Notes: generated by a model not told the origin, from the letters alone. Positions 8,501-17,857 are shown, counted from the stretch's first letter. The stretch is DNA of 26,258 nucleotides from Chara braunii (GCA_003427395.1 BFEA01000238.1:964330-990587), one strand, 5' to 3'. Numbers and translations: made by a program.

Positions 8501-9155
8501 CCCCACTCAACCCCGCGATCTTCAACAACGACCAAATAGCGGGCAAGGCCAACAAGTGCGCAATCGCGCAGCGGGGCGTGCGTATGATAACGACAGCGCG
8601 CTCACTACAGCAAGATGCGACTGGCAAGATCTCGCAAAGCAGCGGGTAGCGGCGCGCAGTGGCAGTGACGGGCAGGACGCACAGGAAAATCGAACGCGCA
8701 GTCTTGCGCGCGGCAACGCGCGAAGTAGCATCGAACATGGTGCAAGCCCGCAACAATACAAGGTGCGCAGCGGGGCATGGAAACAAAGCAGAGCACGCAC
8801 GGGAATGCGACAAGCGCGTGCAAGGCAGCGGACGAGCGAAGTGCCACGACGCAACTGTAGCGACGACACGCGGCAACGGGTGACGGGAAACGAGTGCACG
8901 AGTTGGTGCGCAGATGCGGGGCGCCTCTCCTCTCTCCTTTGGGACCGTGATCGATGATGTGGTGCCCTTCCGTCTACGGTGGAGACAACGTTGCTGACGT
9001 GGCCACCTGATGTGACGTTTCCATGACACCTCTCTCTTATTCTGTCGTTCGAACGCTAACATAGCACTCCTTATCGACGACGATGACGTGGCACGACTCT
9101 TCTCCTTAGAAGGGAGATGGCGATCTTCTAAAGTGGTGCAACGGTACAGCGAGAA
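8501..9155. other. GC-rich stretch, possible 5' leader of element E3
   Basis: It lies between the R1 fragment and the E3 primer-binding site. In minus-strand E3 the sequence after the PBS would be its untranslated leader, so 8501-9155 may be a remnant of that. Short GC words such as 'gcgcagcggggc' recur. Open frames up to 193 codons (minus, 8481-9062) are Arg/Cys/Ser-rich and lack motifs, so I do not call them genes. Confidence 0.35.
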
Positions 9156-9170
9156 CCAGCTCTAATACCA
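9156..9170 (-). promoter_or_regulatory. Mutated iMet-tRNA primer-binding site (E3)
   Basis: On minus this reads TGGTATTAGAGCTGG, one C-to-T change from the initiator-Met PBS TGGTATCAGAGC. It is followed by 'ttctcgctg', parallel to 'ttcccgctg' after the E1 PBS. One base separates it from an LTR terminus (TG at 9172 on +), exactly as in E1. Confidence 0.8.
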
Positions 9171-9171
9171 A

Positions 9172-10130
9172 TGCAATCAAACTTGTCTTTCTCGACACTC
9201 AGCATGCGTACAAATACATGACGATCAAGCTGGCGACTTGCACCCACACAAAGCTAAGAGGTAACGAAGCCAAGAGCGCAATTCAGACTCACACTTGTCT
9301 TGATCGGCTATGGCCGATCGCAGTACTCTCAGCAACTTGATCGTACACACACCTTGGATCTCCCTGGATGACCTGCACTCTCACTCACACACACGAACAC
9401 TCACTCAAACACACCCTACTAACATCTATTGATTCTCTGACGTGGCGGCCATAAAACCGTCTTCCTCCTCTCGACTAACAAGCTCGGCTATGGCCGACTT
9501 CCTCCTCTTAGCCCACTTCTTCTTCGGGCACGTGCAGACCCTCGTACACAAGACGCTCCGACAGCCTTTCCACATGGCTCATAGGTAGAATGAATTCCAT
9601 GACTGATCGCTGACTCTTTATTTATACTTTGGATTGTCGCTGGTCTGCCTCTCTCCACCGGGCCCGAAGTGCACACAGTCTCACCTGGTACTTGCTGACT
9701 TGACAAGGTGCGACTGGGACCGCTGACTGAGCAAGGTAAGACAGCCCACTTGACCACTTGCCTACGGACTTCCTACTAGGACTCACGAAGGGTCAGTTCC
9801 GGACCTTCCGGAAGTCTGTGAGCTTGACCCTTTAGTACTATAGCACCTACGGCTTGACCTTTCAACACTGTAGCAGCTATGACTCCTACCACTGGTAAGA
9901 CCTCTAACCTACAGACCTACGATTCAAGACCCGACGACCACCCTACCTACAGCAAACAAACAGGCGACTTTCAACACACAGGTCGCGGGTTCGAGCACAC
10001 ACCGGTCGACTGGTATTGTACAAGGGTAAGGGCGAGGTCTAGGGATCGAGCTCTGGGAACTGCAACTGCTACAACAAAGGTGGAAACTGTTTTAGATATG
10101 TTGTGACGACATGGTGGTAAGATGAGGGAG
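9172..10130 (-). mobile_element. LTR of element E3 (related to E1, divergent)
   Basis: The LTR begins at TG 9172 one base beyond the PBS, so it is a 5' LTR of a minus-strand element. It shares layout with the E1 LTRs: a CA-rich stretch, a 'cggctatggccg' palindrome (9304-9320 and about 9484), a pyrimidine-rich segment, and a minus-strand TATA-like box (TATAAATA at 9626-9619). Nucleotide identity to the E1 LTR is otherwise low. The far end is uncertain. No matching second LTR or internal coding region lies in the window. Confidence 0.55.
9619..9626 (-). promoter_or_regulatory. Putative TATA box of E3 LTR
   Basis: TATAAATA on minus, inside the LTR about 450 bp upstream of the PBS, at a position comparable with the TATA-like boxes of the E1 LTRs. 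Confidence 0.35.
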
Positions 10131-10170
10131 TTAACATTAATCGTACTCTTCTATTTCTCCTCCTCCTTTT

Positions 10171-10970
10171 CTGAAATGAACCAAGTACTCGTCAAGTTCC
10201 GCCTCGAATACATCAAATGAACATTCACATGAGAGTTCGCATGTGAGAAGCCAACCCGAGATACAATCAACACATGAAGGTGTCGTCTCCAATATTATTA
10301 TCAATATACAAGAATGTTTGTCTCCAGCGGCTCTGCTGCACACACACACACGCAATGGATCTCAACCAGAGTGTCTATGTCTTGTCTTTTCTCTCCCTCT
10401 CTTTTAGTCTTGCTTCTCTATCTGACGTGGCTCACTCTGCCTCACACACCCACTCAAGTAAGCTTACACCTTGGAGGCTATGACCGCCGACCTCCCGCTC
10501 TACCCCTTACCTAGCTATGGAGTCACTCGTGATCGCCCTCTTCTTCTTCAAGTGCAGTGCCCAAGTTGCCTTAACGCACAAGCAGCAACAACGCTTCCGA
10601 CACTTGCAGCTGGACAAGTGATGAGCCGCTGCACTTGAGCAGCTAAATATAGGACTTGGCTTGGCTTGGCTTCGCTTAGTGTGGCCTGATTCAGACCGGC
10701 ACCAATCGGCCGCGGCCCGTCTGCTGCAAACATTTGTCGGTCAGGTAGCTTCCGGACTTTCCTAGGACATGCTGCAACATTGGACTTGGGACTGTCGGAC
10801 CCGACCGGACTCTTCTGGACTTTTCTTTTTGGATACCGGACGGACTGCTACCGACATACGACGCTTCGATACCGACACCTACCGACCTACGACGTTTCGA
10901 ACCCCTAGCCCCCACAACCTACCCTGCTAGACTGCCCTGGGACTTCAAACTTGTCCTGACCCTGGGACGG
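10171..10970 (-). mobile_element. E1 3' LTR
   Basis: Aligns over its length with 15771-16570 in the same orientation. Both start 'tgaaatgaaccaagtactcg' on + and share 'acatgaaggtgtcgtctcca', 'gtgatgagccgctgcact', 'ggacttggcttggcttggc' and 'gccctgggactt'. E1 is on minus, so this is the downstream LTR. Compared with the 5' LTR it has a small insertion ('atattattatcaatatacaaga' type) at about 10292-10313, and lacks some sequence near 10440. A purine-rich minus-strand sequence just to its right (about 10995-11010, GGCGGGAGTGAAAGGA) could be the polypurine tract, leaving the exact LTR end open by about 30 bp. Confidence 0.85.
10644..10651 (-). promoter_or_regulatory. Putative TATA box of E1 3' LTR
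   Basis: TATATTTA on minus, in the 'gctaaatatagg' block conserved between both E1 LTRs. Confidence 0.4.
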
Positions 10971-11046
10971 GGAGTGGGTGTCTGTGGCGTGAATCCTTTC
11001 ACTCCCGCCGGCCTAATTTCGAGGTCCTCTAAGAAAAATCCTATCT

Positions 11047-11283
11047 TTATCTATCATAGATGTTCATTCCTCTCCGAGCCCTCTCATAAAAGGAGAAAAT
11101 GCGAGGGGTTGTCTGTACTAGTTCCTCCCTACGGAACCAGTAGTCTTCGCTAGGTTCCTGATAGGCAAACCTAACCTTGTATTGCCTCTGCGGCCTCCCT
11201 CGGCGACCTGTCCGCAATGTATCTTCAGCCACTGTTCGGTCTATGTCATAACCTCCATCCATATCACGTGGAATCTCGAAACG
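11047..11283 (-). pseudogene. Chromodomain tail of E1 integrase
   Basis: Continues the integrase frame after an in-frame TGA at 11286-11284. The peptide includes RGRPQRQYKVRFAYQ and then EPSEDYWFRREEL, the pattern of a chromodomain (ring of aromatics around 'Y.V+…….E.W'). In chromoviruses this C-terminal module tethers integrase to modified histones and biases insertion. The order integrase then chromodomain and the residues R-R-G-R-P-x-x-Y support the call. The TGA probably replaced an Arg codon (C to T). The frame ends at a stop at 11047, close to the 3' LTR as expected for the last pol domain. Confidence 0.7.
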
Positions 11284-11994
11284 TCAAGAGGAAAACTGAT
11301 CGTTTGTAATACAGGGAAGCAACTTAGATGCATGGAATACTGGATACGTGTGCAGGGGGGGCGAAATCTCGATAGTGTAGGACGGGCCATCTGCCTCTCC
11401 TTTGACATTTGAAACTTGCCATGGGCCCCTATAAGCACGTAGCAGTTTCTGCAAGATCCCTTCTTCCGGAACGAACTCCTTGGATTTTACCCATACCAAA
11501 TCTCCTACCGCAAATTGTGATGGATGTCCGCATTTGTTCGCCTGCTCCACCATCTGATGCTGGGCTTTAAGGATGTTCTTCTTAACCTGTTCTAACTCAT
11601 ACTGGATAGCGAATTCCTTGGTACCGGGCGGCAACCTGTGAATCTGATCTGGGTTCAAACAGTCAATCGGACGTCGGGGTTGCCATTCTCTGTGTAGTTC
11701 ATTGGGGTTGCGTGTAGTAGACAAGTGCACCGAGTTGTTATACGCAGACTGCACTTTGGCCCAATCGATGTGGTCGGGCCTAATGTACATGCGTAGCACT
11801 TGCTGGAGCAGTTTGTTCATGTGCTTGGTCTGGCAGTTGGTCTCCAGGTGTCTACCGAAAGACATGGTCAAGTGCTGCCAGTGCTCGCCCGTGAATCTGC
11901 TATCTCTATCACTAACAATCGTCAATGGGTGTCCGTAATCCTTAACCCAATGATCGAAGAATTCTCTAATCATTAAGTTTGTCTGTGCCTCAGC

Positions 11995-12309
11995 GGGCAG
12001 CGGAATAAAAACCACAAATTTACTAAATCTATCTACTACTACCATCACTTGACGCTTCCCGTTTCTGCTTTTGACTTTTGTGTCCATGANNNNNNNNNNN
12101 NNNNNNNNNNNNNNNNNNNNNNNNNNNNNNNNNNNNNNNNNNNNNNNNNNNNNNNNNNNNNNNNNNNNNNNNNNNNNNNNNNNNNNNNNNNNNNNNNNNN
12201 NNNNNNNNNNNNNNGGGCAGCGGAATAAAAACCACAAATTTACTAAATCTATCTACTACTACCATCACTTGACGCTTCCCGTTTCTGCTTTTGACTTTTG
12301 TGTCCATGA
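11995..12309. repeat. 95-bp exact duplication flanking N gap
   Basis: The 95 bases at 11995-12089 ('gggcagcggaataaaaacc' to 'gtgtccatga') recur without a difference at 12215-12309. Both copies encode the same integrase segment. The arrangement copy-N run-copy is what results when two contigs with overlapping ends are scaffolded without merging. Confidence 0.95.
12090..12214. other. Assembly gap (125 N)
   Basis: A run of 125 N. Because the flanks overlap by 95 identical bases, the gap is probably not missing sequence. Confidence 0.98.
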
Positions 12310-12418
12310 AGTCAATCGACACGGATTCACCGGGACCAGATGGGACAGGTAGCGGCCTCAACAGGCCAAGTGGGGCTTGTGTGGAACTTTTGTTTCGCTG
12401 ACACACTTGACAACCCTA

Positions 12419-12750
12419 GATATAGGCCATGCAATCGTGCTTCACGTCGACCTAGGTATAGGACCTTAGGAGACTAGCGTAAGTCTTTCTCCAACCGAAA
12501 CCGCCCTCGTTGTCGTGGCATTCCCCCGAGATCAAGCTTTTGACGGTCTCGCAATTTGAAACGCAGAGTCTGTCAAACCTGTCTGTCTTTTCAGAAAACA
12601 ATCCGCCAGTCACTCTATAATCCGGGACTTCGTACGGCAAAGTCTGCACCTTCTTAATTAGTGCGCTGTAAACGGGATCGTTAGCATACACAACTTCAAT
12701 CCACTGTTGCAGTTCAGTGCCTGGTTGGTCACAATGGCACCGAAGAAATC
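12419..12750 (-). pseudogene. E1 RNase H-integrase linker and integrase zinc-binding region
   Basis: The frame reads VYANDPVYSALIKK, then FDRLCVSN, GECHDNEGGFGWRKTY and SLLRSYT. That is the usual H2C2-type start of Ty3/gypsy integrase (ECHD…GHFG..KTY…R.YW in relatives). The second zinc-ligand His is replaced by Gly (GGFG). In-frame TAG codons at about 12452 (after RSYT, where relatives have Trp) and at about 12420 (after DCMAYI) break it before CQVCQRNK. It joins the integrase core downstream in the same frame. Confidence 0.75.
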
Positions 12751-13115
12751 AGCACATCTACTCAGTGCGTCAGTGACGACGTTGTATTTGCCCTTGACTG
12801 AGTTTCAACTCAAAGTCAAACTGATCCAACTCCCCAACCCACCTAGTCAACTTAGGGGTCATCTGAGCCTGGGTTTTCAACCAGCGGAGGGTCTCGTGGT
12901 CAGAATAGACTTTATAAGGTCTTCCTAGGTGGTAGTGTCACCAGTGGTTTAGCACTTCTCTCAAGGCGAACAGCTCGCACTCATACGTCGACGCAAAGAC
13001 CTTCTCACTAGGCAACCTACAAGACATGAACTCGACGGGCCGGTACCCCTCTCCATCGTTCTGCTAGAGTACGACGCAAATTCCATATTGGCTCTCGTTT
13101 GTCGTGGCAATAAAT
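12751..13115 (-). pseudogene. E1 RNase H domain (stops and frameshift)
   Basis: RNase H degrades the RNA strand of the cDNA hybrid. On minus the order is TTNESQYGICVVL (relatives have T-D-A-S, so the first metal-binding Asp is Asn here), PVEFMSCRLPSEK, ASTYECELFALREVL with the conserved Glu, and KVYSDHETLRWL with the conserved Asp. Then, in a shifted frame, GKYNVVTDALSR, the motif that closes the domain in gypsy elements. In-frame stops lie at about 13065 (TAG) and 12949 (TGA), and the frame shifts near 12800. The domain is recognisable and clearly dead. Confidence 0.85.
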
Positions 13116-13713
13116 GAAAGTGATAGGTCTGCAACTTTCAAGACCGGGTACTCAATTAACAACTTTAGTTTCTTGAAGGCTAAGGTGCAGTCTTTGTCCC
13201 AATTCCAAACTGTGTCCTTCCTCAACAGTTTGCGCAGTAGTGCAACTATCATGGTGAAATTATGTACGAATTTTCGGTAGTAATCAGGTAAGCCTAAGAA
13301 CGATCGCAATTCAGTCAGTGTGTGCGGTGTGAGCCAATCCCCGATTGCTGTTATCTTCGCATCTTCTGGTCGGACTCCATCTCTGTCAAACATGTGGCCT
13401 TAACAAAGCACTTGACGCTTCACCCATTCACACTTTTTCGGGTCCAGCTTGAATTTTGCAGTGCGCAACTTGTCTAACATCAAACCCAGATGCCGCTGGT
13501 GCTCCTCTAGGATCTTGCTAAAAATCAAAATGTCATCCAGATAGATGACTAGGAACTTATCAACCACTCACGAAAGAGATCATTCATGCATCTTTGGAAG
13601 GTAGCAGGGGCATTCGTTAGACCAAACGACATGACCACAAACTCGTAGTGGCCGTAGCGAGTTCTAAAGGTAATCTTGCGATGATCTTCGGGTTGTACGT
13701 CGCCCTCATCTCC
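13116..13713 (-). pseudogene. E1 reverse transcriptase, C-terminal half
   Basis: Visible motifs on minus: [20 protein letters not shown] followed by [14 protein letters not shown], the canonical fingers/palm segment. Then, in a shifted frame, [15 protein letters not shown] with the catalytic YLDD intact (13543-13532). After a TAA at about 13401 come GHMFDRDGVRPEDAKI, then FLGLPDYYRKFVHNF and WNWDKDCTLAFKKLK (thumb/connection). The N-terminal half, including the first catalytic Asp (LD..SGYHQ in relatives), is missing: upstream sequence switches abruptly to a Gly-rich simple repeat and the gag-like region. This implies a deletion that also removed the protease. A 1-nt loss near 13560 causes the frameshift. 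Confidence 0.9.
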
Positions 13714-14560
13714 ACCATCTCCACCTCCACCACCACTTTTTGACTTCATCGTGGCGATGGTGTCTACTAACCTCAAGGTGAATATTATTTCCCCGTTGCT
13801 GTGCGTATCCCTCGACACGCTCATCTATCCAGTGGGCAGCGACACTTAGATAGTTGTTCCAAGTGCCTTTGAACTCGTGATTGTGTTGCTCGAGTCGGGT
13901 GATAGACTTATTTATAATGACGAGTTTCCAGTTAGTGTGCAACAGGGCATTGACCATAAGGGTATGGTCATCTTTCCATTCACCCTCACGACCCATTTGT
14001 TCCTTGAGTCGGTGTTCAACCTCCTCCCCTTCCGCTTTCAATCTCCTCTTCTCATCCAGCTCCACCCTCTTCTTTATCGAGGGTCCCTGATGCAGTTCAT
14101 GTTCCCTCTCTTGCATAAGCAGCTCTCTATCCGCATCATCTTCTGTCGCCTCGAATTTCGCTGTAAGCTCAACCCTCTCAACCTCAGACTCTTCTGTCCA
14201 CTCATCCTTCCTGAACCCAAACTTCTCCATCCGCGTTTGGGTGTCAACTGGCTAGAAATGCAATTGATTGGACGCTCCCCTTACGGTACGCATTCCTCCT
14301 TCCACCCTGCTCCTGGGGTCATTCAGCCTCACCTCTTCTTCTCCTTCTTCTTCTTCTTCTTCTTCTTCTTCTTCTTCTTCGGCCTTTTGTTTCTGTATTT
14401 CTAGAATTTTTTACTTCTCCTCCAATTCCCTTCTCTCCTTCTCCAATCTCTCTTTCTCCTCCTCTTTCTTCTTCTTCTTCTCCTTCTTTTTCTCCTCCTT
14501 CTTCTCCACCAGCCTCCTATCAATTTTGGCTCGCTGTACAACGGAGTATGGCTGTGTCGA
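13714..14560 (-). pseudogene. E1 gag-like charged coiled-coil region
   Basis: One minus frame shows DRRLVEKKEEKKKEKKK, a long Glu run encoded by a (CTT)n tract at 14340-14385, then VRLNDPRSRV, a TAG near 14250, and a 174-codon open stretch from 14230. That stretch is rich in Glu, Lys and Arg, with heptad-like spacing (ELLMQEREHELHQ; EEVEHRLKEQMG) and ends in [13 protein letters not shown] second TAA lies at about 14405. Position between the leader and pol fits gag, and long charged coils are seen in some plant gypsy gags. I find no CCHC knuckle or protease motif, presumably lost in the deletion that fused it to RT. Alternative: part of an unrelated captured sequence. Confidence 0.5.
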
Positions 14561-15754
14561 CGCTTCGGGCCGACTCGCTACATGCATACCAAAGGTCCAT
14601 GCGAATCCCAACGGAAAGAAGAAGGGGGGGCCATACAGCGGACAAGGCCAAGAAGCCAAACATCGAGTATTCATCCATGGCGAGGATCGGCACAGGTAAG
14701 TTGACTTCGCCTCCTCAACACTTAATCCTCACCACTTACACTAATCCTAACATAAATTCGGGTCTGAAAAACTAATTCCCTTCCCACTTCTGTCACTACA
14801 GCTTCCCTGACAACCGGTGGGCAACCGACAGTTTAAGGTCAGTCAGCACAGACCTCAGGAATTCTTTAACGAGGCAAATAGGACGTCATCCCCACCGATA
14901 TGAAGGATTGCTCTCAACACTTAGACTAGTTCCTCACTGATTGCACGGTTTCCGGGTCTAACTACCACCAACGAATGACCAGTCGGTCAGTACCGGTCCT
15001 TGAGGGATCTCCCTGGCGTCCTCAACTGGTGGACCTTACGTCTCACCCCTACTATGTCCGTGCATTATACAGCTGGCGAACCTTACTGCCCTCTACAACT
15101 CCTCACTGTGTCCCGTCGAGTCTTCAGTCGCACACCGGTTCGTACCTGTCATCGGGCATAGCTGGGTTGTGTTACGAGTGCCCACTGCTCATTCCCCGTG
15201 CTCCCCACTAGGTCTGCGGATACCTCCAGCTAGCAAGTTGCTACCCTAGACCGACCTGCATCACACACAAAACTTTCACTCTGACCGAATCAGGGTCCCA
15301 CCGAATACCTATGCCCTTAGGTAGGCGGACAACCCTAACCACTTCCCTCACAAGGGGGAGGAGCCTTTCCTCCAGGAGAGATCCATCCCTGACTCACCAA
15401 TCAACAGGCAGATCAACTAACGACAATAAGTGCATCTGCTGACTCGAATGACGAGATGACATCAACATAAATCGATTTGCTGCAGAGGTCGCCAGGAAAG
15501 TACGTAGGAAGGTACGATTCACAACAAAATTCAAATTGCATAAATGACAGGACCAGGGCAAAGAAGCACTTCACTCCTTGAACGTTCCCTCTCGATGAAG
15601 CTCCTCGATTGCAGGTATGTGCTCCTCTTGCTCCTTGCTATGCCCCTTCTTCTTCCGCCCTCAACTTACAGTCAAAACCTGATCTTTGTTTTTTTGAACG
15701 CCCGCCAACCTTCTTCCTTGCCATCGTCTCAACTCCGAGCGGATGCAGCGGGAA
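14561..15754 (-). other. E1 5' untranslated leader
   Basis: Lies between the PBS and the gag-like region in E1 sense. Open frames here (up to 143 codons) are low-complexity or antisense and have no motifs. About 1.1 kb is long for a leader, but no gene is supported. Confidence 0.5.
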
Positions 15755-15769
15755 CCAGCTCTGATACCA
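15755..15769 (-). promoter_or_regulatory. E1 primer-binding site, initiator-Met tRNA
   Basis: On minus TGGTATCAGAGCTGG, the standard PBS complementary to the 3' end of plant initiator Met tRNA (first 12 nt TGGTATCAGAGC). It lies one base inside the LTR terminus (LTR starts TG at 15771 on +, CA on minus). It fixes the element sense as minus and this LTR as the 5' LTR. Confidence 0.92.
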
Positions 15770-15770
15770 C

Positions 15771-16570
15771 TGAAATGAACCAAGTACTCGTCAAGTTCCA
15801 CCTGGCATACATCAGTGAACATCCACATGAGACTTCACACGTGAGAAGCCAACTCGAGATACAATCAACACATGAAGGTGTCGTCTCCAATGTTTGTCTC
15901 CAGTGGCTCTGCCGCACACACACACAACGGATCTAAACCAGATAGCAACTTTGGCTTCTCTCTTCTCTCCCTCTCTTGGTCTTGCTCCTCTCTGACCCGT
16001 CTCACTTTTTCTCACTCTCCCTCTTTCTTCTCTCCACCCTGGATCGTTACCCTGGATACACCCACTCAGGTAAGCTTACACCTTGGCGGCTATGGCCGCC
16101 GACCTCCCGCTCTACCCCTAGCCTAGCTATGGAGTCACTTGCGAGCACCCTCTTCTTCTTTGGGTGCGCAATGCCCAAGTTGCCTAAACACACAAGCAGC
16201 AGCAGCGCTTCCACCTCTCTCAACTGAACAAGTGATGAGCCGCTGCACTGTAGCAGCTAAATATAGGACTTGGCTTGGCTTGGCTCGGCCTGATTTAGAC
16301 CGGTCGGGCGCGGCCTGTCTGCTGAAAACATTTTGTCGGTCCGGTAGGTTCCGCACTTTCCTAGCACATGCTGCAAAATTGGACTTGGAACTGTCGGACT
16401 GGACTGAACTCTTCTGGACTTTTCTTGTCGGGTACTGCACATACTCCTACCGACCTAGGACGCTTCGATACGAACACCTACCGACCCACGATGTTTCTGA
16501 CCCCTAGACCCTATGGCCTACCCTACTAGACCGCCCTGGGACTTGGAACTTGTCGAGACCGTAGGACCGG
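15771..16570 (-). mobile_element. E1 5' LTR
   Basis: Partner of 10171-10970; most blocks align directly with scattered substitutions. Its terminus next to the PBS is TG/CA. The other side stops at 16570, exactly where the R1 LTR begins with TG. It may therefore be slightly truncated by that insertion, or the R1 element landed at its edge. It carries the TATA-like box at 16258-16265 and the 'cttggcggctatggccgccgac' type palindrome at about 16081-16100. Confidence 0.85.
16258..16265 (-). promoter_or_regulatory. Putative TATA box of E1 5' LTR
   Basis: TATATTTA on minus about 490 bp upstream of the PBS. The block is conserved in the 3' LTR. Confidence 0.4.
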
Positions 16571-16745
16571 TGTAGGGCCAAACCCCTGTAGACTTTCGAG
16601 CCTTGGTCGACCCCGCTGCGGGTCCCATTTGCCTCGGCCCGCCCACGCTCATGCTGAGGGCGCGGGCCGTTCGTCCCAGGGTCACCCCCACCTAGTGCTT
16701 TGAGATGGATGGGGGTGGGCCATCGCGCGAGAGAGCTTTGACATT

Positions 16746-16793
16746 GGGGATGTAGCTCAGCCCTCACACTGGGTGGTAGTCTCGCTGGTCACT
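16746..16793 (+). repeat. tRNA-Ala 5'-half-like segment in R1 (copy B)
   Basis: GGGGATGTAGCTCAG (16746-16760) equals the usual start of plant tRNA-Ala. After a 10-nt insert it continues GGGTGGTAGTCTCGCTGGTCA, resembling the tRNA's GGTAGAGCGCTCGCTTAGCA. A T run (about 12) follows at 16806. It lies antisense to the R1 element. No B box or 3' acceptor strand. Confidence 0.45.
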
Positions 16794-17672
16794 CGGCACA
16801 CTGATTTTTTTTTTTTTCTTGGTTGTGTTCTCAAGCAACTGCTCCTTCCAATATGCAGGCAGTCCAGGGGTTCTTTGAGAATTTTCTTCTCTTGTGCGCA
16901 GGCTAAGCGTCATCCTTAGGCCGCGCACCATTTCCCTAAGCATTGCAGTTCTACGGCATCATCGGGGTGCGGCGATGCCATCCTCCCCCTTGCCTCTACG
17001 ACCCTCGGGTCTCAAGCATCTCATCCATCATTATTGGCGCAGACCCCTTAGTCTTTTCGGGGCCTTTACATGCATGCACAGGCTACTTCACATTTCCTTT
17101 AGTAAGTTTGCACTTCCCTCTTTCATTCACATTCCAAGGCACAAACGCAAGATCACTTCCATGGATTGGTTTTATGCTAAGGGTCCCACAGCCCCTTTGC
17201 CCCTTCTTCCCTTTCCCTTCGCCGCCCAGTTTCTCCCGACCCCATCCTGCTCAACGCGTCCCAAGCCTTAACTTACCTGCACAATTCCACACAAAGCAAA
17301 GATCGGTACAATCCCCCATTGGGGTCAACACATAGCCCTTGCGGCATGCCTATCTTTCCTTTCCCTTAGGCTTCTCTTTGTGCTCAATCAGCCCATTTTC
17401 TTCTTGTAGTCATGCAGTCGGGGAAATGGTTGAGTCAAACTGACCTTGCTTTAACTTATACTTTCTCCCGGGTTCCGCCTTCTCCCACTTTTTCAAATGT
17501 CCTTTTTCCTTTGCCTTATTGGCGGCACAAGGGACCGGCTACCCTTCCCTTACCCTCTTTTTCCACCAAGTTAGGCCTGATTTTCTTTTACCGTTTGTTC
17601 CCTGGCAATGTAACAAGTAAGGGAAGAAGGATTCGTCATATGCCAAGTGAGGGGAAGGGAGAGAGAAAGGGC

Positions 17673-17800
17673 AAGATAAAGAGGGAGAGAGAGAGAAAGA
17701 GTGGGAGAGAGAGAGAGAGAGAGAGAGAGAAGAGAAAGAAGAGAGAGAAAAGAGAGAAGAGAGAAGAGAGAGAGGGAGGGCGAAGAGAGAGTGATTTCCG
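17673..17800. repeat. (GA)n microsatellite of R1
   Basis: Imperfect GA/GAAA purine tract, equivalent to 26137-26258 and, in inverse orientation, to 1-134. Apparent Ser/Leu-rich open frames here are simple-repeat artefacts. Confidence 0.95.
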
Positions 17801-17855
17801 CTCCCACGTCTACTAATGCGACGGTATGATGAGTCCCGATCTGGATTTTCAACTT
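17775..17855 (-). pseudogene. R1 aspartic protease stub
   Basis: In a frame shifted relative to gag, minus reads LPVGKLKIQIGTHHTVALVD, then VGAEITL. This is the opening of a retropepsin (…IG…ALVD[TS]GAE….), the enzyme that matures Gag-Pol. The active-site triad is D-V-G here instead of D-T/S-G. About 10 codons later the sequence dissolves into the CT/GA tract of the LTR, so the rest of the protease and all of pol are missing. The frame offset from gag is either a decayed frameshift or a former programmed one. Confidence 0.75.
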
Positions 17856-17857
17856 TC

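Larger units (their letters stand above)
11287..12418 (-). pseudogene. E1 integrase core (decayed, spans N gap)
   Basis: Catalyses strand transfer of element cDNA into chromosomes in intact relatives. Read on minus: a CQVCQRNK zinc-finger end, then SIDFMDTKVK with the first catalytic Asp, VVDRFSKFVVFIPLP, and IVSDRDSRFTGEHW with the second Asp. The third acidic residue, expected in a GQTER.N motif, is changed: CQTKHMNK has Lys in place of Glu. It sits about 28 instead of 36 residues after the second Asp, so 8 residues are also missing. Downstream are GDLVWVKSKEF and HASKLLPCI, typical of the integrase C-terminal (GPY/F-type) region. The copy cannot be catalytically competent. The N run and flanking duplication interrupt the middle artificially. 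Confidence 0.85.
16571..17800 (-). mobile_element. R1 3' LTR (copy B)
   Basis: Near-identical to 25040-26258 in the same orientation, starting 'tgtagggccaaacccc' on + and running through 'gagcctaagcgtcat'-type blocks, 'ccccattggggtcaacaca' and the (GA)n tract. The TG start, the direct repetition around a gag-bearing interior, and a length of about 1.2 kb support an LTR. R1 gag is on minus, so this is the downstream LTR. Its border with the interior lies inside the (GA)n tract, where the protease frame also breaks off, so no polypurine tract is visible. Confidence 0.8.

Noticed and set aside
8481-9062. 193-codon open frame on minus, with several overlapping frames on both strands
   Set aside because: All frames are open because of GC-rich sequence; Arg/Cys/Ala-rich peptides without motifs.
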